Shown: positions 6,879-14,768, numbered from the stretch's first letter. The stretch: DNA of 15,696 bases from Dehalococcoidia bacterium UBA2979 (GCA_002348225.1 DEAP01000101.1:1-15696), one strand, 5' to 3'. A program made the numbers and translations. Notes: generated by a model not told the origin, from the sequence alone.

Positions 6879-8228
6879 TTGAATACCGATATCACTGTCA
6901 TCTCAGGGTTTTTCCTAGTCGTAGGTATTGGTTTGTTGGTACTCAGCACCGCTGCTGAGGCTGGTGCTATAGAAATTTCCAAGAGAAGTATCCCCTCATT
7001 GAGCGATGTGGGACTGAATGGTGTGTTGCGATACTACGTGAGGGAAAGACAACGAACGTTAAGGGCCCTTCGAGCCGCTGTCACTGCCGCCTCAATCCTT
7101 ATCACAATCTCGTCGACAATAATTGCCTCTTCATTAGTCAGTAATGGAGACGGCATTTCATTCTTGGTGATGACCTCTTCTTTCTTCATATCAATTTGGA
7201 TTACCAGTATTATTCGCTCAAGTACTCGAATTTTCGCTCAGTCATTGCAAGGGTTTTGGAATGACTATACGATTGCCGTCGCAAGTACCTTACAACTCGC
7301 GTTTAGACCGGTAGCATGGCTTCTCTCAGCAACGGCAACCATTCCACTTAGGGCCATTGGGCTTTCAGGGAGTGCCGAACACCTCAACCCAGCGGATGAG
7401 CTTATACAAATATTAGAATTTTCTGATGACGAAGATCTGAACGATCAGCGAAAAATGATCCATTCTGTATTGGAATTACAAGGGCAAACCGCCCGAGAAC
7501 TCATGACACCAAGGACAGATGTTACGGCCATTAGTACCGAATCAAGTTTCGATGTTGCCCTAGAATTAGCACTGCAATCGGGGTTTAGTAGAATTCCACT
7601 TTATCGGGACTCTCTGGACGAAGTTATCGGTACTCTTTATATCAAGGATCTGATTCGCTATATTCCTCGCTTCCAAAAGCCCTCACTCGAAGATATTGCC
7701 AGGGAGCCGGTATTCATTCCGGAAACTATGGAAGCAGACAAGGTCCTGTCGACTCTTAGAACCGGCGACCGGTCACATCTTGCCATTGCTGTGGACGAGT
7801 ACGGAGGCACTGCAGGCGTCATAACTATCGAAGACGTGATAGAAGAAATCACAGGTGAGATCGTGGACGAATTCGATCCTTCGCCTGAGATTCCTCAGTT
7901 TGAACAAGTCGCAGAAAATTCGTTCTCCGTGGATGCTACCGCCACCATCGACGACCTGAATGACTATCTAGGCACTGAGGTCCGTGTGGATGACGTTGAT
8001 ACTGTGGGTGGTCTAGTTGTCTCTACGCAAGGCCGGCTAGGGGAGGTGGGAGATTCCATCGAAGTCTTATGGGGTGATGTCGGGGAAGAGGACGCCCAGG
8101 CCGGCTCATTGTTATTAACAGTAAACGAAATAGACGGACAACGAATTAAGCGAGTCCAAATCGAGCATAGGCGTGACGTTGAACTTTCCTTAGAGGAAGC
8201 ACCACTTGAAGGAAACTCCCGGGATTGA
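6879..8228 (+). CDS. CorC/HlyC-family CNNM-CBS membrane protein (putative divalent-cation transporter or regulator)
   Basis: 449 residues. Residues 1-160 form a CNNM (DUF21) membrane domain with hydrophobic helices near 5-25, 66-88, 93-113 and 132-160. A CBS pair follows: residues 205-262 (RELMTPRTDV, SRIPLYRDSLDEVIG) and 270-330, with AIAVDEYGGTAGVITIEDVIEEI at about 302-324 (the hallmark of the family). A C-terminal CorC_HlyC domain at about 345-430 contains DDVDTVGGLV. Members are linked to Mg2+/Co2+ export or homeostasis; the older haemolysin label is not informative. Substrate cannot be read from the sequence. The start is a TTG at 6879 with no strong ribosome site, 29 bases after glmU; no ATG or GTG upstream fits better, so the exact start is uncertain. 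Probably co-transcribed with glmU. Confidence 0.9.
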   Translation: MNTDITVISGFFLVVGIGLLVLSTAAEAGAIEISKRSIPSLSDVGLNGVLRYYVRERQRTLRALRAAVTAASILITISSTIIASSLVSNGDGISFLVMTSSFFISIWITSIIRSSTRIFAQSLQGFWNDYTIAVASTLQLAFRPVAWLLSATATIPLRAIGLSGSAEHLNPADELIQILEFSDDEDLNDQRKMIHSVLELQGQTARELMTPRTDVTAISTESSFDVALELALQSGFSRIPLYRDSLDEVIGTLYIKDLIRYIPRFQKPSLEDIAREPVFIPETMEADKVLSTLRTGDRSHLAIAVDEYGGTAGVITIEDVIEEITGEIVDEFDPSPEIPQFEQVAENSFSVDATATIDDLNDYLGTEVRVDDVDTVGGLVVSTQGRLGEVGDSIEVLWGDVGEEDAQAGSLLLTVNEIDGQRIKRVQIEHRRDVELSLEEAPLEGNSRD

Positions 8229-8235
8229 GCCCTTC

Positions 8236-8280
8236 CGCAGCACGCTAATCTCGTGCGTTAACAGAGTGAAGGATGCTGCG
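8236..8280 (+). terminator. Possible terminator or alternative RNA fold after the corC-like gene
   Basis: CGCAGCA (8236-8242) pairs with TGCTGCG (8274-8280), followed by TTTACTAA. Nested inside, GCACG (8240-8244) can pair with CGTGC (8252-8256), but shares three bases with the outer arm. CCTTC (8231-8235) can pair with GAAGG (8268-8272) in crossing order. The three pairings cannot all form, so this could be a weak terminator or a switch. The trailing T run is short and the long loop is unlike a classic intrinsic terminator. Confidence 0.25.
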
Positions 8281-8288
8281 TTTACTAA

Positions 8289-8321
8289 TTCGGATTGCTG
8301 ATAGGACTGTTCGGCTGATAG
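8289..8321 (+). repeat. Imperfect direct repeat upstream of topA (TTCGG..CTGATAG, two copies)
   Basis: Copy one is TTCGGATTGCTGATAG at 8289-8304; copy two is TTCGGCTGATAG at 8310-8321. They differ by a four-base ATTG insertion in the first. The shared GCTGATAG octamers start 17 bases apart. The pair is flanked by a further direct repeat, TTACTAA at 8282-8288 and at 8323-8329. All lie 28-75 bases before the topA ATG, where an operator or promoter would be expected. No known regulator site is recognised. Confidence 0.45.
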
Positions 8322-8356
8322 ATTACTAACTCAAAATCATCTAGGAAATATATTGA

Positions 8357-11065
8357 ATGACCACAAAGGCTAATAAACTTGTCATCGTTGAGTCTCCGAC
8401 CAAGGCACAGACCATCCGCAAATTCTTAGATTCCTCCTTTGCAGTTGAGGCATCCGTTGGACACATCAGAGACCTTGCAGGGAAAAAATCAGAGTTAGGT
8501 ACGATGGAGTCTGGCGAAAAAAACAAGTATTCGGATGGCTCACTCGGATTTCTAGGGGTGGACGTCAATAATGATTTCACGCCCGCGCTTGTTGTTTACG
8601 ACAACAAAAAAGCTACTCTTCGCGATCTCAAGAGAAAATTACGCGAGGCTGATGAATTATATCTAGCCACCGATGAAGATCGGGAGGGGGAAGCTATAGC
8701 TCAGGATCTGCTTGACGAACTCAAACCTAAGAAGAGCGTCCCCGTCAAAAGACTCGTGTTTCACGAGATAACGGAAGATGCGATTAATGAGGCTCTGGCG
8801 AATCCTCGAGACATCGACACAGATCTAGTAGCGGCACAACGAGCTCGTAGGGTGCTTGATCGGATATACGGTTATCCCACGAGCTTACTAGCACAACGAA
8901 GGATACGGTTAGGTGTATCTGCAGGGCGAGTTCAGTCGCCCACTACTAAAATAATTGTTGACCGTGAGATCGAGCGGATGCAATTCACATCTGCTGAATT
9001 CTATGGGATTGAAGGTGTTGCGGAGAAGGAAGATGCTGCTCAGACTTTCAAGATTCGTCTAACGGAAGTACAGGATAGACCCGTCGCCGTGTCAAAGGAC
9101 TTCAACGCAGTGGGTGAACTCGAGGATGAGTTGAAGGTCACCAGGATTGACCGGCAGAACGGAATCCTACTAACAGAAGAGCTAACTGCTAACAGACTTG
9201 AGCTGCTGGATAAGCAGGAGAGGCGAGGGAGCTCAAGGGCTCGACCGCCCTTCATAACCTCTACTCTGCAGCAAGAATCGGGTCGGAAGCTGCAGCTGTC
9301 ATCTCGGAGAACAATGGATGCAGCTCAACGGCTTTTCCAAAATGGATACATTACCTACATGCGGACGGATAGTCCCAGTCTCGCGCGCGATGCCATGGCG
9401 CGTACACGGGAAATCGTGGGATCTATATACGGAACTGACCAGCTTAGTGAGAAGCCCCAAACATATGGAACAAAATCCGCATCAGCACAAGAGGCTCATG
9501 AGGCTATCCGACCAGCTGGAAACTTCATTCCGCCTGCAGAACTTCGGTCAACTCTGAGTCGAGACGACTTCGCAGTTTATGAACTAATTTGGAGACGCAC
9601 ACTTGCCTCGCAAATGAATCCACAGATATACCTTGATACTCGACTACTCTTCGGTGGCCTAACAAACAATTTCGGACTAGTGAAGTTTGCTGCATCCGGT
9701 AGAGTGGTGCTTGATGCTGGGTACACCCTTGCGTACCAGGAGACTTCGGCTGAGGCAACAGACGAGTCCGAAACTCAATTACCACAAATGTCAGTAGGTG
9801 ATTTCGTTACAATTCATGAGCTCTCTCTCGATTTACATTCAACCACTCCACCACGGAGATGGACTGAGGCAAGCATCATTGAAAAACTTGAGAAAGAAGG
9901 TATTGGGAGACCTTCCACCTATACAAGTATCTTGGAAGCGATCCAGCGGCGTGGAAACTGTATCAGAAGAAACAACACATTAATACCAACTTTCACTGGT
10001 TTTGCGGTGGTAAAAATGCTCGAGAAGCATTTCCCACAATTGGTTGATCTTACATTTTCTGCAAATATGGAGAAATCCCTCGATTCTATTGCTACAGGTA
10101 CGTCATCGGCATCAGACTGGCTAAGTCAGCTATATTTCGGACAAAATGAGCAAAATATGGGATTTAGGTCAGTTTATGAGTCCGCTGTTGAAAAAATAGA
10201 AGGTCGAGAACTTGCAACAATTCCTATCGGCACTTCCGCCGACGGTAAGCATATCGGTGTCCGTGTCGGCAAAAATTATGGACCATATCTCTTTCAGGTC
10301 GACGGCGATACCGAAATTACGGTCGGTATTCCTGATGACACTGTCCCGGATGAGGTCACTCTTGATTGGGCCTCCGAACGAATTAAAGAAAAACTTGCTG
10401 GTGACAAGGAGATTGGAATCGACCCAAGTACCGGAAGTCTAATTCTCGTTAAAGCTGGGCCATACGGTGCATATTTTGAAGTGACGAACTCGGACAATGA
10501 TGCTGCCGATGGGAATAAACCACGGCGAGCGAGCCTCTGGCCTGACATGAATATAGAAACGGTAACGGAAACAGAGGCTCTTTTAGCACTATCCTTTCCC
10601 AAAATACTGGGTATTCATCCAGACACTGGTGAAAATGTACTTGCTGACACTGGTCCATACGGCCCATATGTCAAATCTGGAAGTGAAACGAGAAGTATCG
10701 ATGCTGACGACCCGTTCGCTGTATTAGCTTCACTTAACGTTGATGAAGCCATGACGATACTTGCGCAACCAAAGCGGCGTGGAAGACGACAGTCTGACGC
10801 CCGATCAAAAAAAGAATTAGGGAAACGGCCTGATAAGGAATCTGAAGCCACGGTATTCGTCCATCTAAGTGGACGATTTGGCCCGTACGTGACTGATGGC
10901 GAATTCAATGCATCCGTCCCGGCAGGAAGAGATCCTGAAACACTAACACTTGATGATGCGCTCGACCTTTTGGTGGCCCGAGAAGCAAAACTTCTCGTTA
11001 ATCCCCCAAAGCGAAAATCCTCTCGTACTAAAAAAACCAAGAAATCTCCTAGACGAAAGAACTAG
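8357..11065 (+). CDS. topA: DNA topoisomerase I (type IA)
   Basis: Relaxes negative supercoils through a transient 5'-phosphotyrosine link. The 902-residue protein begins with a Toprim domain: E12 in VIVESPTKA and D106/D108/E110 in TDEDREGEAIA. RARRVLDRIYGY and GVSAGRVQS follow, then the catalytic Tyr, Y334, in GYITYMRTDS. GIGRPSTYTSIL marks the end of the core. The C-terminus carries four TopoC-type repeats, at about residues 627-645 (VGKNYGPYLF), 693-708 (AGPYGAYF), 755-773 (TGPYGPYVKSG) and 830-847 (GRFGPYV), and then a Lys/Arg-rich tail. I see no four-Cys zinc fingers, as in actinobacterial and some other TopA proteins. The start is ATG with AGGAA at 8343-8347. It lies 128 bases from the corC-like gene, with its own repeat-containing upstream region, so it may have its own promoter. 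Confidence 0.97.
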   Translation: MTTKANKLVIVESPTKAQTIRKFLDSSFAVEASVGHIRDLAGKKSELGTMESGEKNKYSDGSLGFLGVDVNNDFTPALVVYDNKKATLRDLKRKLREADELYLATDEDREGEAIAQDLLDELKPKKSVPVKRLVFHEITEDAINEALANPRDIDTDLVAAQRARRVLDRIYGYPTSLLAQRRIRLGVSAGRVQSPTTKIIVDREIERMQFTSAEFYGIEGVAEKEDAAQTFKIRLTEVQDRPVAVSKDFNAVGELEDELKVTRIDRQNGILLTEELTANRLELLDKQERRGSSRARPPFITSTLQQESGRKLQLSSRRTMDAAQRLFQNGYITYMRTDSPSLARDAMARTREIVGSIYGTDQLSEKPQTYGTKSASAQEAHEAIRPAGNFIPPAELRSTLSRDDFAVYELIWRRTLASQMNPQIYLDTRLLFGGLTNNFGLVKFAASGRVVLDAGYTLAYQETSAEATDESETQLPQMSVGDFVTIHELSLDLHSTTPPRRWTEASIIEKLEKEGIGRPSTYTSILEAIQRRGNCIRRNNTLIPTFTGFAVVKMLEKHFPQLVDLTFSANMEKSLDSIATGTSSASDWLSQLYFGQNEQNMGFRSVYESAVEKIEGRELATIPIGTSADGKHIGVRVGKNYGPYLFQVDGDTEITVGIPDDTVPDEVTLDWASERIKEKLAGDKEIGIDPSTGSLILVKAGPYGAYFEVTNSDNDAADGNKPRRASLWPDMNIETVTETEALLALSFPKILGIHPDTGENVLADTGPYGPYVKSGSETRSIDADDPFAVLASLNVDEAMTILAQPKRRGRRQSDARSKKELGKRPDKESEATVFVHLSGRFGPYVTDGEFNASVPAGRDPETLTLDDALDLLVAREAKLLVNPPKRKSSRTKKTKKSPRRKN

Positions 11066-11261
11066 TCGCACGTTCAGGAAGTGACCAAATTGTCCGTGCT
11101 CGGTTAGTTTCAGCGACTAATTGTTCCAGAATAATGCGGCACTAACCTATCCAAATATCCTGCCAAAATAAACTACCGCGTTAAATTACCTACGCGAATC
11201 ACTGGTGTTTGATAAAATTGTGCAAGTGCTAATACCATTGAGCAATTAGAGGGAGTCTCGT
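11066..11261 (+). promoter_or_regulatory. topA-dnaN intergenic region, probably holding the dnaN promoter
   Basis: 196 bases, no gene seen. Just after the topA stop, GCACG (11068-11072) can pair with CGTGC (11095-11099); GGA (11077-11079) with TCC (11093-11095) would extend it across a bulge. No T run follows, so a terminator is doubtful. GGTTAGT (11102-11108) and ACTAACC (11141-11147) are inverted copies, and TTAGT/ACTAA at 11104-11120 is a competing short hairpin. A weak promoter candidate is TTGATA (11209-11214) with TGCTAATAC (11227-11235); the spacing of 15 is short. A clear ribosome site AGAGGGAG (11248-11255) precedes the dnaN ATG. Confidence 0.35.
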
Positions 11262-12410
11262 ATGAACCTTAGCTGCCTTCAAAAAGACCTGAATTCTGGC
11301 GTCTCTGCTGTTGCAAGGGCAATTCCAAAGAGTCAAAATCCATTAGCCGGACAATTGTTAGCAAAAACTGATGGCGACGATCTACTATTGGTTGGTACTG
11401 ATGGAGAGACAGTCGCTATTACTTATCGGGTCAAAGCAGCCATAGGATCCCCCGGGGAAATCACGATGGAAAAATTGAGACTAAGTAGTCTGATTGGGAA
11501 TCTGCCAAATGATGAAGTTACTCTTGAGTCCGCCGAGTCCGGCTATCAGGCCATCGTCCGCTGCAGACGAACTAAAGCAGAAATAGCTGGGTTCAATCCG
11601 ACAGAGTTTCAAGTGACTGAATTTGACGGGGCAACTTCCATAGAGCTCCCTCCAACAGAACTAAGGAAAGCTCTTAGTCGGACGGTTATCGCCGCGGCAC
11701 AAGATGATTCACGACCAGTATTGACTGGGGTTCAGTTCGAATTCACACCAGGAAATTTAAGACTCGGGGCAGCTGACGGTTTCCGCTTATCAGTGCATAC
11801 ACTTGACTTGCCGTCTTGCTCAATCACTCGAACATTAATTATTCCTCGCGGTATCGTTAGAGAGGTGATTCGATTAATTGACGAACTCCCTGAGGATGCT
11901 ACAGAGGGGGTGTCGATCCATCTTGAAGAGGAAGCTGAGTCAAATACCCGTGTGGCGTTATCGGTTGGCCCAGCCCGTATAACAGCTAGCCTAGTGCAGG
12001 GTAGTTTCCCGTCATATGAGCAGTTAATACCAGCTGATCACGAGGTCAGTATAGAGGTTTCTGTAGGCGCATTGTCTGAAACTGTGAGACGCGCAGAAGG
12101 ATTTGCACGGGACTCTTCGAACATAGTCCGATTCATGGCTGAGCAAGACAATGATGATTCTGGAAGTAGCCTCCGAATCAGAGCGCAGGCGGACGAGTCC
12201 GGTACCTATGAGGATGAGATAGATGCTGTAATCGAGGGTGGAAGCTCAAACATTGCCTTCAATATTGCTTATATCAGGGATGTACTGGCTGTTCTAGATT
12301 CAGAATCAATCAGACTAGAGATCACTTCATCTGGCAACCCCGGAGTGGTTAGGGCAGTTGATGATGACCGCCTAACCCACGTGGTTATGCCAATGTATGT
12401 CCAATGGTAG
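11262..12410 (+). CDS. dnaN: DNA polymerase III beta subunit (sliding clamp)
   Basis: Ring-shaped dimer that tethers the replicative polymerase to DNA and docks many repair proteins. The 382 residues match the family's length of about 370-380, with three clamp repeats of roughly 120 residues each. Recognisable boxes are the domain 2 start, AAAQDDSRPVLTGVQF, with AADGFRLSVHTL after it. In domain 3 QGSFPSYEQLIP is present, and the C-terminus is HVVMPMYVQW, close to the usual MPMRL end that shapes the partner-binding pocket. ATG start with a strong ribosome site. It lies downstream of topA; no dnaA, recF or gyrB is within the window, so this is not a typical oriC-side dnaN context. The stop lies six bases from the stop of the convergent MBL-fold gene. 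Confidence 0.95.
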   Translation: MNLSCLQKDLNSGVSAVARAIPKSQNPLAGQLLAKTDGDDLLLVGTDGETVAITYRVKAAIGSPGEITMEKLRLSSLIGNLPNDEVTLESAESGYQAIVRCRRTKAEIAGFNPTEFQVTEFDGATSIELPPTELRKALSRTVIAAAQDDSRPVLTGVQFEFTPGNLRLGAADGFRLSVHTLDLPSCSITRTLIIPRGIVREVIRLIDELPEDATEGVSIHLEEEAESNTRVALSVGPARITASLVQGSFPSYEQLIPADHEVSIEVSVGALSETVRRAEGFARDSSNIVRFMAEQDNDDSGSSLRIRAQADESGTYEDEIDAVIEGGSSNIAFNIAYIRDVLAVLDSESIRLEITSSGNPGVVRAVDDDRLTHVVMPMYVQW

Positions 12411-12416
12411 ATCGCA

Positions 12417-13295
12417 CTAAAGCACCATAGTCAGTTCGCCAAACTCCATTTCAACAATATCGGCCCGTAGGTTAGTCGTGGTTAGTGCCTGCTTTACGGG
12501 CTCTAAGTCATCAAGGGCTGGATTACCACTTCCAGCAAAATCGTCGTAGTGACCTAGAATTACTGACGCTGGATCGAGCAAGCCGATTTCGTCCATTAAA
12601 AAATCTATTCCAGAGCCCTGAACTGGCTCACCATCGATATTCCCGCGACCTGCTGCTGCTAACAACGCAACATCTGGATCCAATTCTCTGATTATGTTCG
12701 AATAGTGACCCATCGTGTCTTTAAAAAAAATCGACCCATAAGGGCTTTCAATCAGATAGCACAATGCTCCTCCATCCCCGCGAGGGGTTTGTTTGAACCA
12801 AGGAAGGGGGCTCGCCTCACGTGACCCAAAGCGGTTCTCGAGTAGTTCAAGTCGGTCTTGATGAAAAACACCTTCGTGACCAAAACAAGCGTCCTCGAGC
12901 CGTCCAAGTCCGTTCTGAGTCGGTATCCATATGTGTGAATGCAGAGACGGAAAAACAGTGACCGTCACATCATCGCTCAATCGCAGGCGCTCGGTACCGG
13001 CGACGGGAATAATATGGTTCTCTGCGATGTTTTCCTGATCAATCATAACTCTGGCAGTTTCATAAGAACCAATGAGGGTGGCTCCTGTATTCTGAATAAT
13101 TGTCTCGGCACCCCAAAGATGATCCCAGTGCGAATGTCCAACCAATATATAGTCACACTCGGTCACGTCAGCAGTAACGAGTCCGACATCGGGTGCTGTG
13201 GCTGGTCGATCAAGGTACGCATCGAGAAAGATTGTGAGGTCGTCAATTTTCAGTCTGTATGTTGAACATCCAAACCATTCGATACTAATCCCCAT
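12417..13295 (-). CDS. MBL-fold metallohydrolase, UlaG/PF12706-like, substrate unknown
   Basis: 292 residues with a metallo-beta-lactamase fold, probably a cytoplasmic two-metal hydrolase. The HxHxDH motif is H54, H56, D58, H59 in VGHSHWDH. Further likely ligands are H119 or H121 (SLHSHIW), D193 (FFKDTMG) and H249 (LGHYDD). The opening IEWFGCSTYRLKI resembles the start of UlaG-like and 'L-ascorbate lactonase-like' MBL proteins, though that does not fix a substrate. There is no signal peptide. ATG start with GAAGG just upstream, which overlaps the stop of the preceding small membrane protein gene 9 bases away. It is the last gene of the right-hand operon and meets dnaN tail to tail. Inside the gene is a run of eight A (12723-12730) beside the D193 codon; the frame is intact there. 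Confidence 0.85.
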   Translation of the reverse strand: MGISIEWFGCSTYRLKIDDLTIFLDAYLDRPATAPDVGLVTADVTECDYILVGHSHWDHLWGAETIIQNTGATLIGSYETARVMIDQENIAENHIIPVAGTERLRLSDDVTVTVFPSLHSHIWIPTQNGLGRLEDACFGHEGVFHQDRLELLENRFGSREASPLPWFKQTPRGDGGALCYLIESPYGSIFFKDTMGHYSNIIRELDPDVALLAAAGRGNIDGEPVQGSGIDFLMDEIGLLDPASVILGHYDDFAGSGNPALDDLEPVKQALTTTNLRADIVEMEFGELTMVL

Positions 13296-13304
13296 GCGGG
13301 ACCT

Positions 13305-13790
13305 TCAATCGCTAGCCGCTGCGTTCCGTTCGTTGATAGTTTGCCGTCTATTACCACTGTCGTGTAGATCACTAGGCAAAAGCAATATCGCTGCAATTTC
13401 TCTGTCGTCGGTGAACCTTAGCATGACCGTATCACCAGCTGCTATTAATCGGCCAGATTTAGATATCTCAAACAGTCTAGGACGAACGGAGAGATTCACA
13501 TCGAAAAGTGAGTCGCCAGAGTATATCTTTAAGCGATCAATACCTATTTCGACATCACCCGCTCGGTAAATTTCTCCAGTAAGAGACGGCAGGCCTTCAA
13601 AGCCCGTGAAACCACCTCTCGACCGGATCGGGTCAATATCGCTTTCTGCCATATCAGGATGCATCAGTTCTAATAGTCGAGTGTCCGCACGGCTACTAGA
13701 TTCGCCATAAGATAGACCGAAATATATTCCCACACCGAGGCTGGCGAGTCCCACAATGGCGCTCAAGAAAAATTGAAACGTTCTACTCAT
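13305..13790 (-). CDS. Small single-pass membrane protein of unknown function
   Basis: 161 residues; I do not recognise the family. Residues 5-27 are hydrophobic (FQFFLSAIVGLASLGVGIYFG), which reads as an uncleaved N-terminal anchor, leaving about 130 residues probably outside the membrane. The outer part is rich in beta-type segments: AGDVEIGIDRLKIYSGDSLFDV, then AAGDTVMLRFTDDREIAAILLLP. This is compatible with a small beta-sandwich, but that is a guess. No Cys and no catalytic motif is seen. Its ATG overlaps the stop of the preceding small membrane gene as ATGA, so the two are translationally coupled. The MBL-fold gene follows after 9 bases. The coupling and the sensible N-terminal anchor argue that it is a real gene. 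Confidence 0.7.
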   Translation of the reverse strand: MSRTFQFFLSAIVGLASLGVGIYFGLSYGESSSRADTRLLELMHPDMAESDIDPIRSRGGFTGFEGLPSLTGEIYRAGDVEIGIDRLKIYSGDSLFDVNLSVRPRLFEISKSGRLIAAGDTVMLRFTDDREIAAILLLPSDLHDSGNRRQTINERNAAASD

Positions 13791-14209
13791 TCCTTTGCTC
13801 TCTCGATGACTACAACACCCGTAATATATTGGCCATACTCTGTTGCCCCAATTCCTAAATTACCTAAGGCGGTAACTATTCGACCTTCGCTCTCATCAAG
13901 CGAATCAAGTTTTTTCAATTCTTCGATTGACACATCGGGACGTAGTTCATGGCGCAGCACAGATGTTCCCGGATTGTCAAAGTCATCACTTGCTATAGCA
14001 ATTTCTAAGATATCCAAACCTGACGAGGACATACTATTACTCAGCACGACACCCCCCAAATAGGAGGGTTGATTCTGTTGTCCGGTCTCAGAGATTATGT
14101 CAATGGCAACGATCTCTCGCTCTGGATTATAGGAATACAGGTAACTCGCTACGAATCCGATTGATACTGAAATGAGAATAGTACTGATTAAAGACAGAAT
14201 ACGGTTCAT
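13787..14209 (-). CDS. Small single-pass membrane protein of unknown function, upstream partner
   Basis: 140 residues; no family recognised. Residues 4-26 form one hydrophobic segment (ILSLISTILISVSIGFVASYL) followed by SYNPEREIVAIDI, so it is probably an anchored protein with its C-terminal part outside. The mature part contains a helical stretch ELRPDVSIEELKKLDSL and ends in GQYITGVVVIERAKE. No Cys or metal motif is seen. A strong ribosome site, GAGGAGTG, precedes the ATG. Spacing is 25 bases from the PTPS-family gene upstream and -4 to the next small membrane protein gene. The shared layout with that neighbour (short N-terminal tail, one anchor, short outer domain) suggests a working pair, although I see no convincing sequence similarity between them. 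Confidence 0.7.
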   Translation of the reverse strand: MNRILSLISTILISVSIGFVASYLYSYNPEREIVAIDIISETGQQNQPSYLGGVVLSNSMSSSGLDILEIAIASDDFDNPGTSVLRHELRPDVSIEELKKLDSLDESEGRIVTALGNLGIGATEYGQYITGVVVIERAKE

Positions 14210-14234
14210 GATTTCACTCCTCAGAGTATTTTAC

Positions 14235-14768
14235 TCATTTTGACGTAAGGCTTTTTCGATAAGCTCCCGATTGACCCGGAGCCTCTTCAACCACACACTC
14301 GACTTGAGTAATGTTCGTCATTCCAAGGTCTAGCAGCCTTGTTATAACATTCATTCCGATTAGTTCGGCCAGATATTCGGCCGTCGTATTTTCGATGGCG
14401 AGAGCTATGACATCGCGCTCTGGAAATACATACCGCTTGTCACTATGTGAAAGCGTATAGGAATTATCATTCGAATCATGTTCGATTCTTATTGTATTTG
14501 AGAGCATCTGAAGCAGAAATCGGTGATCAAGTGCATCGCATTGCTCCCTCACCAATTGCTTTAAAATCGAAAAGTCAATGACCCAGCCCTCACTCGTTAC
14601 ATCACCATTGACTTGAAAACTTACGCTGTAGTTATGACCGTGCAGCGGCTCCAATTCAGCACCAAGAGTAGCCATATGTGAAGCTGCGAACTTCAGTCGA
14701 TTGCCAAAAACTTTAACTGAGCGATTGTTACTACCAAAATCCGAATCAAACATGTCCGTGCGGCTCAC
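14235..14768 (-). CDS. 6-pyruvoyltetrahydropterin synthase/QueD family (COG0720), PTPS-III-like
   Basis: A zinc pterin enzyme of 177 residues; QueD is nearer 120. The zinc ligands are H31 (FAASH) and H43 and H45 (LHGHNY). The acid-base pair D81/H82 (ALDHRF) and a pterin-binding Glu (E161 or E162, VVEEAPG) are present. The nucleophilic Cys of QueD/PTPS (CxxxHGH) is missing: that position is L39, and E40 gives ExxHGH. In COG0720 this signature marks PTPS-III proteins, which convert dihydroneopterin to 6-hydroxymethyl-dihydropterin and so replace FolB in folate synthesis. An insert at about residues 87-120, followed by LAIENTTAEYLAELI, explains the extra length. Start is GTG 14768; the in-frame ATG at 14753 is possible, as neither has a clear ribosome site. 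It lies 41 bases after the oxidoreductase gene and 25 before the small membrane protein genes. Confidence 0.82.
   Translation of the reverse strand: MSRTDMFDSDFGSNNRSVKVFGNRLKFAASHMATLGAELEPLHGHNYSVSFQVNGDVTSEGWVIDFSILKQLVREQCDALDHRFLLQMLSNTIRIEHDSNDNSYTLSHSDKRYVFPERDVIALAIENTTAEYLAELIGMNVITRLLDLGMTNITQVECVVEEAPGQSGAYRKSLTSK

Noticed and set aside
10615..11040. Open frame of 141 codons opposite the 3' end of topA
   Set aside because: Lies fully within the topA C-terminal repeat region on the other strand, is Ser-rich and matches nothing known.
11140..11261. Possible replication origin or DnaA boxes before dnaN (for example TATCCAAA and a second TATCC close by)
   Set aside because: No good match to TTATCCACA, no cluster of boxes, no AT-rich unwinding element, and no dnaA in the window.
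12723..12730. Run of eight A in the MBL-fold gene as a programmed frameshift site
   Set aside because: The zero frame continues with conserved metal-binding residues on both sides, and no alternative product or downstream structure is evident.
14224..14236. Small palindrome GAGTATTTTACTC at the end of the PTPS-family gene as a terminator
   Set aside because: A five-base AT-rich stem overlapping the stop codon with no T run, 15 bases before the next start and next to its ribosome site. Probably chance.
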